In this document: one piece after another, positions 31,731-40,346 of the stretch | How positions within the stretch are numbered: the first letter of the stretch is position 1 | How the letters are laid out: each line of letters opens with the position of its first letter | NCBI GenBank assembly: GCA_947476215.1 | Contig: CANJQI010000014.1 | Span: 1-48,616, forward strand | Source of the DNA: Betaproteobacteria bacterium | Lineage (GTDB): Bacteria; Pseudomonadota; Gammaproteobacteria; Burkholderiales; SG8-41 | DNA length: 48,616 nt | Direction of reading: 5' to 3' | Notes under the pieces: model-generated | What the model was told of the DNA's origin: nothing | Databases searched by the model: none | Seen by the model: the letters and a program-made list of their open reading frames with translations, nothing else | Position numbers and translations under genes: made by a program

Positions 31731-33569
31731 ATGAATCAAATGGCCAATGCAGCGCTCGTTTCCGAGGCTTACAAGGTCCCCGATTACGTACAGCATGCAA
31801 AACTCGGCGCATGGGTGCGTGAGATAGCCGCCCTGACCAAGCCTGAGCAGATCCGCTGGTGCGATGGATCGCAGGCGGAATACGACATGCTTTGCGATGA
31901 AATGGTGCGTGCCGGCACGTTGACGCGGCTCAACGCGGAAAAGCGGCCGAACAGCTTTCTTGCTCGCTCCGACCCCGACGACGTGGCGCGCATGGAAGAC
32001 CGGACATTTGTCTGTAGCGCAACCCAGGATCAGGCGGGCCCCAACAATAACTGGGTGGCGCCCGCCGAAATGAGAGTAACGCTGAACAAACTGTTTGACG
32101 GCTGCATGCGCGGTCGTACGATGTACGTGATTCCGTTCAGCATGGGCCCCATAGGTTCGCCCATCGCGCATATCGGCATAGAGCTTTCAGACTCACCCTA
32201 TGTCGCGATTAACATGCGCATCATGACGCGCATGGGCCGCAAAGCGCTGGAAGCGTTGGGTAGCGATGGATTTTTCGTGCCGTGCGTGCATTCGGTCGGC
32301 ATGCCGTTGGCCGCCGGACAAAAAGATGTTGCGTGGCCAAGTAACAAGCAGGACAAATATATAGTGCATTTCCCCGAGGATAAATCGATCTGGTCGTTCG
32401 GCAGCGGATACGGCGGAAACGCACTGTTGGGCAAGAAATGTTTTGCACTGCGCATCGCTTCCATCATGGCGCGCGAACAAGGTTGGTTTGCGGAGCACAA
32501 GCTCATCCTCGGCATCGAATCTCCGGATGGCCGAAAAGATTACGTCGCCGCGGCTTTTCCGAGCGCATGCGGAAAAACCAACCTGGCCATGCTGGTGCCA
32601 CCCGCGGAAATGAAGGGCTGGAAAATTACCACCGTCGGTGAGGACATCGCCTGGATCAAGCCCGGCAAGGACGGTCGGTTGTATGCGATCAACCCGGAAT
32701 CGGGGTACTTTGGCGTCGCGCCGGGCACGTCGGTCGAGTCCAATCCCAACGCGATGGCGACCTTGCATAAGAATGTGATTTTCACCAACGTCGCGCTGAC
32801 CTCCGACGGAGATGTGTGGTGGGAAGGAATGACCAAAACGCCACCAGCGAAACTGATAGATTGGCAAGGGCAGGAATGGACGCCCGACTGCGGTCGTAAA
32901 GCAGCGCATCCCAATGCGCGCTTTACCGTCCCTGCCTCTCAATGTCCGTCGCTGGACCCGGAGTGGGAAAACCCACAGGGTGTACCGATCTCTGCTTTCC
33001 TGTATGGCGGCCGGCGCAGCGAAGGCGTGCCGCTGGTATATGAATCCTTCAACTGGGATTCTGGCGTTTATGCCGGCGCAACCATGGGATCGGAAACTAC
33101 TGCAGCGAGTACCGGCGCGGTGGGTGTGGTGCGGCGCGATCCCATGGCCATGTTGCCGTTTTGCGGCTACAACATGGCCGATTACTTCGGTCACTGGCTG
33201 GAAATGGGCCGCAAGCTCAACAATCCGCCGCGTATATTCAGCGTCAACTGGTTCAGGCTGTCGTCGGAAGGCAAGTTCTTGTGGCCAGGTTTCGGGGAAA
33301 ATATGCGCGTCCTGAAATGGATCATCGAGCGTTGTCGCGGTCAGGCGAATGCGCTGCAGACCCCGCTGGGCTGGATGCCGCGTTTTGAGGATTTAGACTG
33401 GCGCGGTCTCGATTTCAGCCGCGAAAAATTCACGGATTTGATGGCGCTGGACAGAACCATGCTGGCCAGGGAATTGTCAGAACATGATGCGCTGTTCAAG
33501 AAACTCGAACTACGCCTGCCACGCAAGTTGCAGCTTGAGCGCGAGATGCTTGGACTTAGTCTGGTTTAG
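31731..33569 (+). CDS. pckG: Phosphoenolpyruvate carboxykinase (GTP)
   Basis: Converts oxaloacetate plus GTP to phosphoenolpyruvate and CO2, the first step of gluconeogenesis from acids such as acetate. The 612-residue length is that of the GTP enzyme. The family P-loop [12 protein letters not shown], the early [11 protein letters not shown] and [20 protein letters not shown] blocks, and the metal-site region [13 protein letters not shown] are all present. AGGAGAAGG precedes the ATG. It is monocistronic, closed by a strong terminator, and sits as a housekeeping gene in the middle of accessory DNA. With acs at the other end of the window it would support growth on organic acids. Confidence 0.97.
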   Translation: MNQMANAALVSEAYKVPDYVQHAKLGAWVREIAALTKPEQIRWCDGSQAEYDMLCDEMVRAGTLTRLNAEKRPNSFLARSDPDDVARMEDRTFVCSATQDQAGPNNNWVAPAEMRVTLNKLFDGCMRGRTMYVIPFSMGPIGSPIAHIGIELSDSPYVAINMRIMTRMGRKALEALGSDGFFVPCVHSVGMPLAAGQKDVAWPSNKQDKYIVHFPEDKSIWSFGSGYGGNALLGKKCFALRIASIMAREQGWFAEHKLILGIESPDGRKDYVAAAFPSACGKTNLAMLVPPAEMKGWKITTVGEDIAWIKPGKDGRLYAINPESGYFGVAPGTSVESNPNAMATLHKNVIFTNVALTSDGDVWWEGMTKTPPAKLIDWQGQEWTPDCGRKAAHPNARFTVPASQCPSLDPEWENPQGVPISAFLYGGRRSEGVPLVYESFNWDSGVYAGATMGSETTAASTGAVGVVRRDPMAMLPFCGYNMADYFGHWLEMGRKLNNPPRIFSVNWFRLSSEGKFLWPGFGENMRVLKWIIERCRGQANALQTPLGWMPRFEDLDWRGLDFSREKFTDLMALDRTMLARELSEHDALFKKLELRLPRKLQLEREMLGLSLV

Positions 33570-33606
33570 GTAACCCAAATAAATCTCCTTACGAGTGGTT
33601 ACCACC

Positions 33607-33636
33607 ACCCGCCGGCACTGCCGGCGGGTTTTTTTT
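33607..33636 (+). terminator. Rho-independent terminator of pckG
   Basis: ACCCGCCGGC and GCCGGCGGGT form a perfect 10-bp GC-rich stem with loop ACT, followed directly by a run of eight T (the first paired). It lies 38 bp after the pckG stop and isolates pckG from the UGSC gene downstream. Confidence 0.95.
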
Positions 33637-33767
33637 GTACGCCAGTCTGATCAACCCGGATCCGTCTATTCCTAGTGTTGCGACCGGAGTGCGATAATTA
33701 CGCCGCTCGCAGCCTGTTGAACATTGAGGAACAGGGGACGGCTGCCCTTACTTTTTAGGAACACACC

Positions 33768-35381
33768 ATGGCAAATCAAATGCTGATACTCGACCCGATT
33801 GCAACCATAGGAGACGAAAAGCAGCAGACTCGTCGTTTGAATGACGGAATCGGCGGCAAAGTGATCGGATTCATAGACAATGGCAAGCCCAATTTTCACC
33901 TGCTCGTCGACGATCTCGCGGAACTGCTGACCAGCAAGCACGGCGTTGCAGGCGTCGTGAGGCACCGCAAACGCGGTTCGGTGCCGGTCATGGAATCGGC
34001 GCTGGCGGAGATGTCCGAGAAGTGCGACGCGGTCATAACCGGATCTGGTGATTGAGGCTCGTGCACGTCGTGGAGTATCCACGACATGGTAGAAGCGGCG
34101 AAACGCAATCTGCCGGCCATGGCTATCTGTTCCACGGCGTTTGCGACGCTCGGGCGCTCCCAGGCCAAGGCGCTGGGCTATCCCGATCTCCCGATCGCAA
34201 TTGTTCCGCATCCTTTTGGCATACGTACCAGAAGCGAGCTCAAGGAAATCGCGGTTACCTGTGCCGATGATATTGCCCGGTTACTCAGCAGTGCGGCGAG
34301 CAATGACACCGCGTCGCCGGTAGCAGGCAAGATAAACCGGCGCGCGGACACGCTTGCGGTTCCCGACGATCCCGAAGGGCTAAATCGTTATTTCATGGAA
34401 AGACATTGGGGTGATGGCTTCCCTGTCATCGCGCCCACGCCCGAGCGGGTTGCACGGATGCTGAGTCATACGCGTCGGGCGCCGGATGAGGTCGTAGGCA
34501 AGATAGCACCGGGATATGGTGAGGCAACCGTTGAGCGCATTGCGATAAATGCCGTGCTGGCCGGTTGCCATCCTGAATATCTGCCGGTGCTCATCGCGGC
34601 CGCGGAGGCTGTTTCGGCGCCGGAATTTAACCTTCAGGGCATACAGGCCACGACCAACCCCGGTACCGTATTTCTGATTATCAATGGTCCGATTGCACGC
34701 AAACTCGGTGTCAATAGCGGCAACAACTGCCTGGGACAAGGCACGTGGGCAAACGCCACGCTGGGCCGGGGACTGCGTCTGATACTGCAAAACATCGGTG
34801 GCGCGCAACCGGGCGAGATGGACCGCGCCACTCAGGGCCAACCCGGAAAGTATTCGTTCTGCTGCGCGGAAAATGAGGAAGCCAGCCCGTGGGAAGCTTT
34901 GCACGTTGAACGTGGATTTTCGCCGGGAACCAGTACCGTAACCGTCGTTCCACCGTTAGGCACGTGGAACATGAATACCCACGCGAAAGACGTAGATGAT
35001 CTGCTTAAAGTGTTTGCCGACATCATGGCGTTTCCCGGCGGCAGCGACTATGTTTATGGTGGTGGCGCACCGTGGCTGGTGATGGCCCCGGAGCATGCGC
35101 ATATACTCAAAGTGGCGGGCTTGAGCAAGGCCGACGTCAGAATACGGCTGTGGGAACAGTCAAAAATGTCAGCGATGCGACTGTCCGCAAAGGATTTTGC
35201 GCGCACGCAGAATGGCCGTCGCGCGGAGTTGGGGGAGATCACTCGCGAGACGATGTTGCCCATATCGCCGCGGCCCGAGTGTATCGGCATCATAGTTGCG
35301 GGCGGACCTGGAACGCATTCGGTGTATATGCCGGGCTCCGGATACACGCGAGCCGCCATTACGCGTGAAATCGTATTGTAG
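33768..35381 (+). CDS. UGSC-family selenoprotein fused to a ~350-residue domain (UGA read as Sec)
   Basis: The track shows two ORFs (33768-34055 and 34086-35381); they are in the same frame, separated only by TGA at 34053. Reading TGA as selenocysteine gives one 537-residue protein with ...TGSGD-U-GSCTSWSIHD..., the exact UGSC motif (Sec96, Cys99), in a domain of about 180 residues. Residues ~210-537 form a second domain with RHWGDGFPVIAPTPERV, AINAVLAGCHPEYLPVLIAA and FCCAENEEASPWEALHVE. The downstream ORF alone has no ribosome site and would start inside the UGSC domain. AGGAA precedes the ATG. UxxC suggests a thiol/selenol redox role; the reaction is unknown. Requires SelA-D elsewhere. Confidence 0.9.
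34053..34085 (+). promoter_or_regulatory. UGA codon and putative bacterial SECIS element 1
   Basis: UGA at 34053-34055 is followed after 11 nt by a perfect 7-bp stem, GTCGTGG/CCACGAC, with apical loop AGTAT (34074-34078). The loop begins 18 nt after the UGA and has a G in its first two positions, within the known geometry of bacterial SECIS elements. It lies inside the coding sequence, as bacterial SECIS elements do. Confidence 0.75.
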
Positions 35382-35387
35382 GTAGAT

Positions 35388-36332
35388 TCAGGCCGCTACT
35401 GGCGTATTTGCAGGCGCGGGCATCAAGTGCGGTGTCTTCTTTGCCGCCCAGCGCTTGCGGATCAGCGCGATAAATTGCAGCGCGGCCGGTGAAAGCGTGG
35501 TGCCACGCCGTGTGATGATCCCTATTTTCCGGGACAGCGATGGATCGACGAGCGGTCTGCCCACGAGCACCGAATTCCTGCCCGTGGTCAGGGCCAGGCT
35601 GGGTACGGCGATTACACCGAGACCGGCTTCGACCATGCGCAACCCGGTCCAGAATGAACGCTGGACTTCATATGGCCAGACTCTGCGAACCTTGATCATG
35701 GATGGCACGAAATCAAGATGCGTACGATTACCGCTCAGGCGTCCGACGGTAATCAGGCTGTGATTTTCCAGATCATCCCATCGGACCTGCTTTTGTTTTG
35801 CCAGCGGGTGATCCCTGCGGCAGGCGAGCACGAATGGATCTTCAAACAGCGCTTCAAAGTCCAGTTCGGGCATTTTCTTCTCCATCACGGAAATTCCAAA
35901 CTCCGCTTCGCCGCGCAACACCGCCAGCAGGGTCGCACTGCCATGATCGTCGAGTATGCGCACGTGATTTTCCGGATAGCGCACGCTGTATTCCTTGATC
36001 ACTTCGGGTAACAGGGACATGGCCGCGGTCGGTACGCAAGCCAGTACGACTTGTCCGGTGCCGTGTCTCGCCATGTCCTTGAGTCCGGTCAGCGACAACT
36101 CGAGTTCATGTATCAGCCGGCGGGCATGCGGGAGAAAATCCTTGCCGACCGCGGTAAGACTCACGCGCCGCGTGGTTCGATCAAACAATCTGACGCCCAG
36201 ATGCTGTTCAAGCTTGCGCATGCGTCTTGATAATGCGGGTTGAGTAATCGCCAAGGCTTGCGCGGCTTGGTGAAATGTCCCGTGCTCGGCAATACGCACG
36301 TACGCCTGTAAACCATCGATATCTATATTCAT
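35388..36332 (-). CDS. LysR-family transcriptional regulator
   Basis: DNA-binding activator/repressor of 314 residues. The N-terminal winged helix-turn-helix has the standard pattern (AEHGTFHQAAQALAITQPAL, then RRMRKLEQHLGVRLFDR); the rest is a substrate-binding-type effector domain with LRGEAEFGISVMEK and RMVEAGLGVIAVPSLAL. The effector is unknown, perhaps the acid captured by the neighbouring binding proteins. It is divergent from the Bug gene at 36525, the classic arrangement for a LysR controlling its neighbour. A 26-bp motif overlapping its start recurs upstream of the FAD genes at 40.2 kb. Confidence 0.95.
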   Translation of the reverse strand: MNIDIDGLQAYVRIAEHGTFHQAAQALAITQPALSRRMRKLEQHLGVRLFDRTTRRVSLTAVGKDFLPHARRLIHELELSLTGLKDMARHGTGQVVLACVPTAAMSLLPEVIKEYSVRYPENHVRILDDHGSATLLAVLRGEAEFGISVMEKKMPELDFEALFEDPFVLACRRDHPLAKQKQVRWDDLENHSLITVGRLSGNRTHLDFVPSMIKVRRVWPYEVQRSFWTGLRMVEAGLGVIAVPSLALTTGRNSVLVGRPLVDPSLSRKIGIITRRGTTLSPAALQFIALIRKRWAAKKTPHLMPAPANTPVAA

Positions 36333-36356
36333 GCAAATCCATTAATAATCAATGCA
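36331..36356. promoter_or_regulatory. Putative LysR operator, copy 1
   Basis: ATGCAAAT-N4-TAATAAT-YRATGCA, 26 bp, overlapping the lysR start codon in the lysR/Bug divergent gap. It matches 40204-40229 at 20 of 26 positions. The left part read on the other strand (TTATTAATGGAT...GCAT) also matches 40245-40260. AT-rich, bounded by TGCA at both ends. That LysR binds it is an inference. Confidence 0.5.
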
Positions 36357-36524
36357 ATAAATATATTTTACTCACTAATCCCCAGGTGCGACAATTCCGC
36401 GATATTTACGCGATACTTCGAGCTTGGGCAACAGGCCAGAGCATGCAGCGGGGTGCGCAGCATGGTGGCCGTTTCGGTTGCGAGAACGCGTTTGGACTGT
36501 CATAGGCACTCTAAGGGAAAGAAC

Positions 36525-37493
36525 ATGTCGTCATTTCGATTGGCAATTGGGTTAGGTGTGATCACTCTAATCGTGCAACCGCAGGGTGCACCGCGCGCGC
36601 AAACCTATCCGGAGAAGCCAATACGCATGATCGTGACGGGTATAGGCGGCGGAGTGGATTTTGCCGCACGCCTGATCACCCCGCCTTTGTCGGTCTCTCT
36701 TGGTCAGCAGGTGATTGTCGACAACCGGCCCAGCGGCACCATACCTGGCGAAGTCGTATCACGGGCCGCACCCGATGGTTACACCGTGCTTTTTACCAGT
36801 GGCAGCCTGTGGGTGGGCCCGTTTTTGCAAAGCAAAGTGCCGTATGATCCCGTGAAGGACTTCCTGCCTGTAACGTTGGCAGCGAGGGCGCCCAACGTGC
36901 TCGTCGTCCATCCGTCGCTGCCTGTGAAATCCGTCAGGGAATTGATAGGTCTTGCTAAATCTCGACCGGGCGACCTGAATTACGCATCGTCGGGCGCGTC
37001 CGGTGGGACCACGCATCTGGCGGCGGAGCTGTTCAAAGCTCTGGCAGGCGTCAATATCTTGCGCGTATCGTACCGCGCCACCGGGCCAGCCCTAAACGCG
37101 TTGCTCGGCGGCGAGGTGCAGTTGACCTTCGCGCCCGCCGCATCCGCGACGCAGTACGTAAAGTCAGGGCGGCTGCGAGCGCTAGGCGTCAGCAGTGCCG
37201 AGCCGTCCGTACTTGCGCCCGGATTGCCGACGATTTCATCGTCGGGCGTGCCGGGCTATGAACTTGTATCGATATTCGGAATACTTGCGCCGGCCAGAAC
37301 GTCGACTGGCATCATCGTCAGATTGAATCAGGAAATCGTAAGAATTCTGGCGGGTGCCGACGTCAAGGAAAAGTTGCTGAATACTGGCGTCGAGGCTGTC
37401 GGAAGTTCTCCCGAGCAGTTCAGAACGGCCATTGCATCAGAGATGTCGCGCTTGGGGAAGGTCATACGAGATGCGGGCATACGCGAAGAATAG
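36525..37493 (+). CDS. TTT-family periplasmic substrate-binding protein (Bug/TctC)
   Basis: Fourth complete Bug protein (322 residues). It has a signal peptide (LAIGLGVITLIVQPQGAPRA), YPEKPIRMIVTGIGGGVDF, IVDNRPSGTIPGEVVSRA, PDGYTVLFTSG, a THLAAELFKALAGV block and family end RLGKVIRDAGIREE. The ATG at 36525 has AAGGGAAAG upstream; the longer track start is not supported. It is divergent from lysR and stands 29 bp before the second UGSC gene, so it heads an operon Bug-UGSC-Bug. Its NRxSGxIPGE loop resembles the copies at 25 and 26 kb. Confidence 0.93.
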   Translation: MSSFRLAIGLGVITLIVQPQGAPRAQTYPEKPIRMIVTGIGGGVDFAARLITPPLSVSLGQQVIVDNRPSGTIPGEVVSRAAPDGYTVLFTSGSLWVGPFLQSKVPYDPVKDFLPVTLAARAPNVLVVHPSLPVKSVRELIGLAKSRPGDLNYASSGASGGTTHLAAELFKALAGVNILRVSYRATGPALNALLGGEVQLTFAPAASATQYVKSGRLRALGVSSAEPSVLAPGLPTISSSGVPGYELVSIFGILAPARTSTGIIVRLNQEIVRILAGADVKEKLLNTGVEAVGSSPEQFRTAIASEMSRLGKVIRDAGIREE

Positions 37494-37522
37494 TCCACCA
37501 ACAGTGATCGGAGCTTCAGATC

Positions 37523-39133
37523 ATGAGCGACAGTATATTCATACTGAATCCCAGTTCAGCAGGACAATGCAAGGACCAGCAGGTTCGCCGTGCATTGGAT
37601 GGCCTGAAGGGCAAAGTCGTGGGCTTTGTCGACAATTCAAAGCCAAATTTCAACAATCTCGTCGACGACATGGCTGAGTTCCTGCTAAATCACCATGGCG
37701 TCAGCAAGGTAATAAAGCATCGCAAGACGCTGGCGTCCATTCCCGCGCCGGCCGACGTCATGAGCGACCTCGAACGGCAATGTGATCTCGTCATAACAGG
37801 CTCGGGAGATTGAGGATCGTGCACGTCGTGGAGTGTCCACGACAGTGTTGAGGCCGCAAAAAGAGGTCTGGTGGCAGTCGAGGTGTGTTCTACCGCATTC
37901 GTATCCCTGGGGCACGCGCAAGCCAAGGCGTTGGGCTATGCGGAACTGCCTATCGTGGCCGTACCGCATCCGTTTGGCGGTCTGTCGCGTGACAAAACGC
38001 GTGAAGCCGCCGAGAAATGTGTTGCGGGTATCGTGCTAGCGGCCTTGGAAAAAATGCCTGACTCGTCCAAGGTCCTGGCGAGTACGGATTTTTCGGCCGA
38101 GGCCATCGAAGTCAGCGCGGATCCTGATGAGATCAACAGGCTGAATCGCGACCGGCTATGGTCAGACGGCTTGCCGGTGGTGCCTGCGACTGCCGAGCGC
38201 GTGCAGCGCATGTTGAGTTGCACGCCGCGTAAACGAAATGAGGTTGTTGCAATGCTCGCACCTGCTTTTGGCGCGGCGACCGTGGAACTGATTGCCATCA
38301 ACGCGGTGATGGCCGGTTGTGATCCGGAGTATCTGCCGGTGTTGATTGCCGCGACGGAGGCCATCGCCGACTCAAGCTTTAACCTGCAGGGCATACAGAC
38401 CACGACCAACCCCGCAGCCGCATGGCTGATCGTAAACGGTCCAGTTGCCCGGCGCCTGGGGATGAATTCAGGTATTAATTGCCTGGGACAGGGAAATTGG
38501 GCGAATGCCACGCTGGGGCGGGCGTTGCGACTCATCATGCAGAATATCGGCGGGGCGTTGTCGGGAGACATGGATCGCGCAACGATAGGCCAGCCCGGAA
38601 AGTATTTGTTTTGCTGCGCGGAGAATGAACAGGAGAACCCGTGGGAACCGCTGCACGTCGAGAAAGGATACAGACCGGAGCAGAGCACGGTGACGGTGGT
38701 GGGTGCCGAAGGTACGCTCAATCTGAATACCCATTCCAAGAATGCGGACGAGATCCTGCGCATATTCGCTCAGACGCTGGCCAGACCGTCGGGTAATGAT
38801 TACTTTCTGTGCGGGCAACCGTGGATAATCTTGTGTCCCGAACATGCGGCAGTCATGAAAAAGGCGGGGCTCAGCAAGCTCGATGTGAAGCGCCGCTTCT
38901 GGGCAGGCTCGCAATTGCCGGTGCGGTACATGACGGATATTGATCGCAATTTGACGCAAGTACGCCGCCGGAGCGAACTGGGTGAATTTACCAGCGACAC
39001 CACGCTGCCGATATGTAGCGCGCCGGAGTCACTGGGCATCGTCGTATGCGGTTCGGCAGGCACCCATTCGGTCTACGTGCCGAGTTTCGGAAATACGCGC
39101 TCGGTTACGCGCGAGATAGTCTGGTCTGCATGA
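37523..39133 (+). CDS. UGSC-family selenoprotein fused to a ~350-residue domain, second copy
   Basis: Track ORFs 37523-37813 and 37871-39133 are in one frame, divided by TGA at 37811. Read through with Sec they give a 536-residue protein with TGSGD-U-GSCTSWSVHD (Sec97, Cys100). Overall layout and sequence parallel the gene at 33768: an N-terminal UGSC domain, then RLWSDGLPVVPATAERV, AINAVMAGCDPEYLPV and FCCAENEQENPWEPLHVE. The ORF after the TGA lacks its own start region near the motif. It follows a Bug gene by 29 bp and its stop overlaps the next Bug start (ATGA), so selenium-dependent readthrough is coupled to expression of a binding protein. Biochemical role unknown. Confidence 0.9.
37811..37843 (+). 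promoter_or_regulatory. UGA codon and putative bacterial SECIS element 2
   Basis: UGA at 37811-37813, 11-nt spacer, then the same 7-bp stem as copy 1 (GTCGTGG/CCACGAC, 37825-37831 with 37837-37843). The loop is AGTGT instead of AGTAT; that change alters Ile to Val but leaves the stem untouched. Confidence 0.75.
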
Positions 39134-40149
39134 TGGTTATCGGAACTATGATGCACGCATCAAGTGCACGGTGGCCCCGGATCTGCTACTCGCTAGGCTG
39201 CCATGGCGGAGCGGTCGGTTCGGTGCTTCTGTCCGCAAGCATTGCGATTGCGCAAGGGTATCCCGTAAAACCGGTGCGTATCGTGGTCCCGTTCCCGCCC
39301 GGAGCGGGTGGGGACTTCGTGACGCGCTTGTTTACACCCAGGCTGATGGAAACATTGGGACAACCCTTAGTTGTCGACAATCGCAGTGGTGCGGCAGGCA
39401 ATATCGGTGCGGAAACAGTGGCTCGTGCCGCCCCCGATGGCTATATGCTGCTTACCGTATCGGCGTCGCACGCGATCGGCCAAAGTCTCTACAAAAACCT
39501 GAGTTACGATTTGGTGCGTGATTTCGAGTCGGTTGCATTACTGGCGTCTACGCCCTATGTGTTGGGAGTCCATCGGTCGGTGCCGGTGAGGACGACCCGG
39601 GAATTGATTGCACTGGCCAAGGCGCGTCCCGGTCTGTTGACATTCGGGTCTTCCGGAAACGGCAGTGGCACGCATCTGGCGGGCGAGATGTTGAAAATGC
39701 ATGCGAACATTGAAATGCTGCATGTGCCTTATAAGGGAACGGCGCCGGCAATTTCGGATCTGATGGGTGGACAGATTTCGATGATGTTCGCATCGCAGTT
39801 GCTGCCGCAGATCAGGGCAGGGCGATTGCGCGCGATTGCCATTACGAGCGCCAAACGCAGTCAGGTGGCGCCGGAAATACCGACTGTCGCTGAATCGGGA
39901 GTGCCGGGGTACGAGGCGGGGACATGGTTCGGGCTGATTGCCCCAACAGCAACGCCGCGCGACGTGGTTGCGAAACTGAACGCAGCGGTCACCCGAGCAG
40001 CGCAATTACAGGAAATCCGGGATCAATTGATGACCCAAAGTTCGGCTGAACCCATGAGCGGCACTCCAGAACAGGCTGGCGTATATATCCGTGGCGAGGC
40101 GGTCAAATGGCGCAAGGTAGTTGCAGCGGCGGGGTTGAAAGTTGAGTAG
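39130..40149 (+). CDS. TTT-family periplasmic substrate-binding protein (Bug/TctC), classical subtype
   Basis: Fifth complete Bug protein (~339 residues from ATG 39130, which overlaps the UGSC stop as ATGA; ATG 39148 is an alternative). The signal peptide core is GGAVGSVLLSASIAIA. Unlike the neighbours it carries the classical ligand loop: FPPGAGGDFVTRL and DNRSGAAGNIGAETVARA, followed by PDGYMLLTVSA and GTWFGLIAPTATPRDV. It is therefore from a different Bug branch and may bind another ligand. Last gene of the Bug-UGSC-Bug operon. Confidence 0.92.
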   Translation: MMVIGTMMHASSARWPRICYSLGCHGGAVGSVLLSASIAIAQGYPVKPVRIVVPFPPGAGGDFVTRLFTPRLMETLGQPLVVDNRSGAAGNIGAETVARAAPDGYMLLTVSASHAIGQSLYKNLSYDLVRDFESVALLASTPYVLGVHRSVPVRTTRELIALAKARPGLLTFGSSGNGSGTHLAGEMLKMHANIEMLHVPYKGTAPAISDLMGGQISMMFASQLLPQIRAGRLRAIAITSAKRSQVAPEIPTVAESGVPGYEAGTWFGLIAPTATPRDVVAKLNAAVTRAAQLQEIRDQLMTQSSAEPMSGTPEQAGVYIRGEAVKWRKVVAAAGLKVE

Positions 40150-40203
40150 GGGCGGAAGTTTCGTGCGCATTCATATGCAGGGTCCGAGTTACGACGATCA
40201 ATA

Positions 40204-40260
40204 ATGCAAATTTGGTAATAATTGATGCACTATTTCTATTTCTTTTATTAATGGATGCAT
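40204..40260. promoter_or_regulatory. Putative LysR operator, copies 2 and 3, upstream of FAD genes
   Basis: Two related elements lie in the ~200-bp gap before the FAD gene: ATGCAAATTTGGTAATAATT (continuing GATGCA; 40204-40229), a 20/26 match to the lysR start region, and TTATTAATGGATGCAT (40245-40260), matching the reverse complement of the same region save for two bases. They form an imperfect direct repeat (TWATWAWNGATGCA) spaced about 30 bp. Shared control by the LysR protein is inferred. Confidence 0.5.
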
Positions 40261-40346
40261 GGGAAAATGAAATTTGCAGGTAACTATTTTGGCGCTGCAC
40301 GCCCTATAGGGCATTGCGGTGGACGCTACACGAGGTACCACTAGAA

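Noticed and set aside
31218-32171. 317-codon minus-strand ORF over the pckG leader
   Set aside because: Overlaps both the Bug gene end and pckG, no recognisable motif, no ribosome site.
32193-33194. 333-codon ORF opposite pckG
   Set aside because: Shadow frame of a fully recognised PEP carboxykinase.
34086-35381. Downstream half of the first UGSC gene as an independent gene starting at ATG 34086
   Set aside because: No ribosome site, the start would fall within the conserved UGSC domain just after the motif, and the pattern recurs identically in two further genes.
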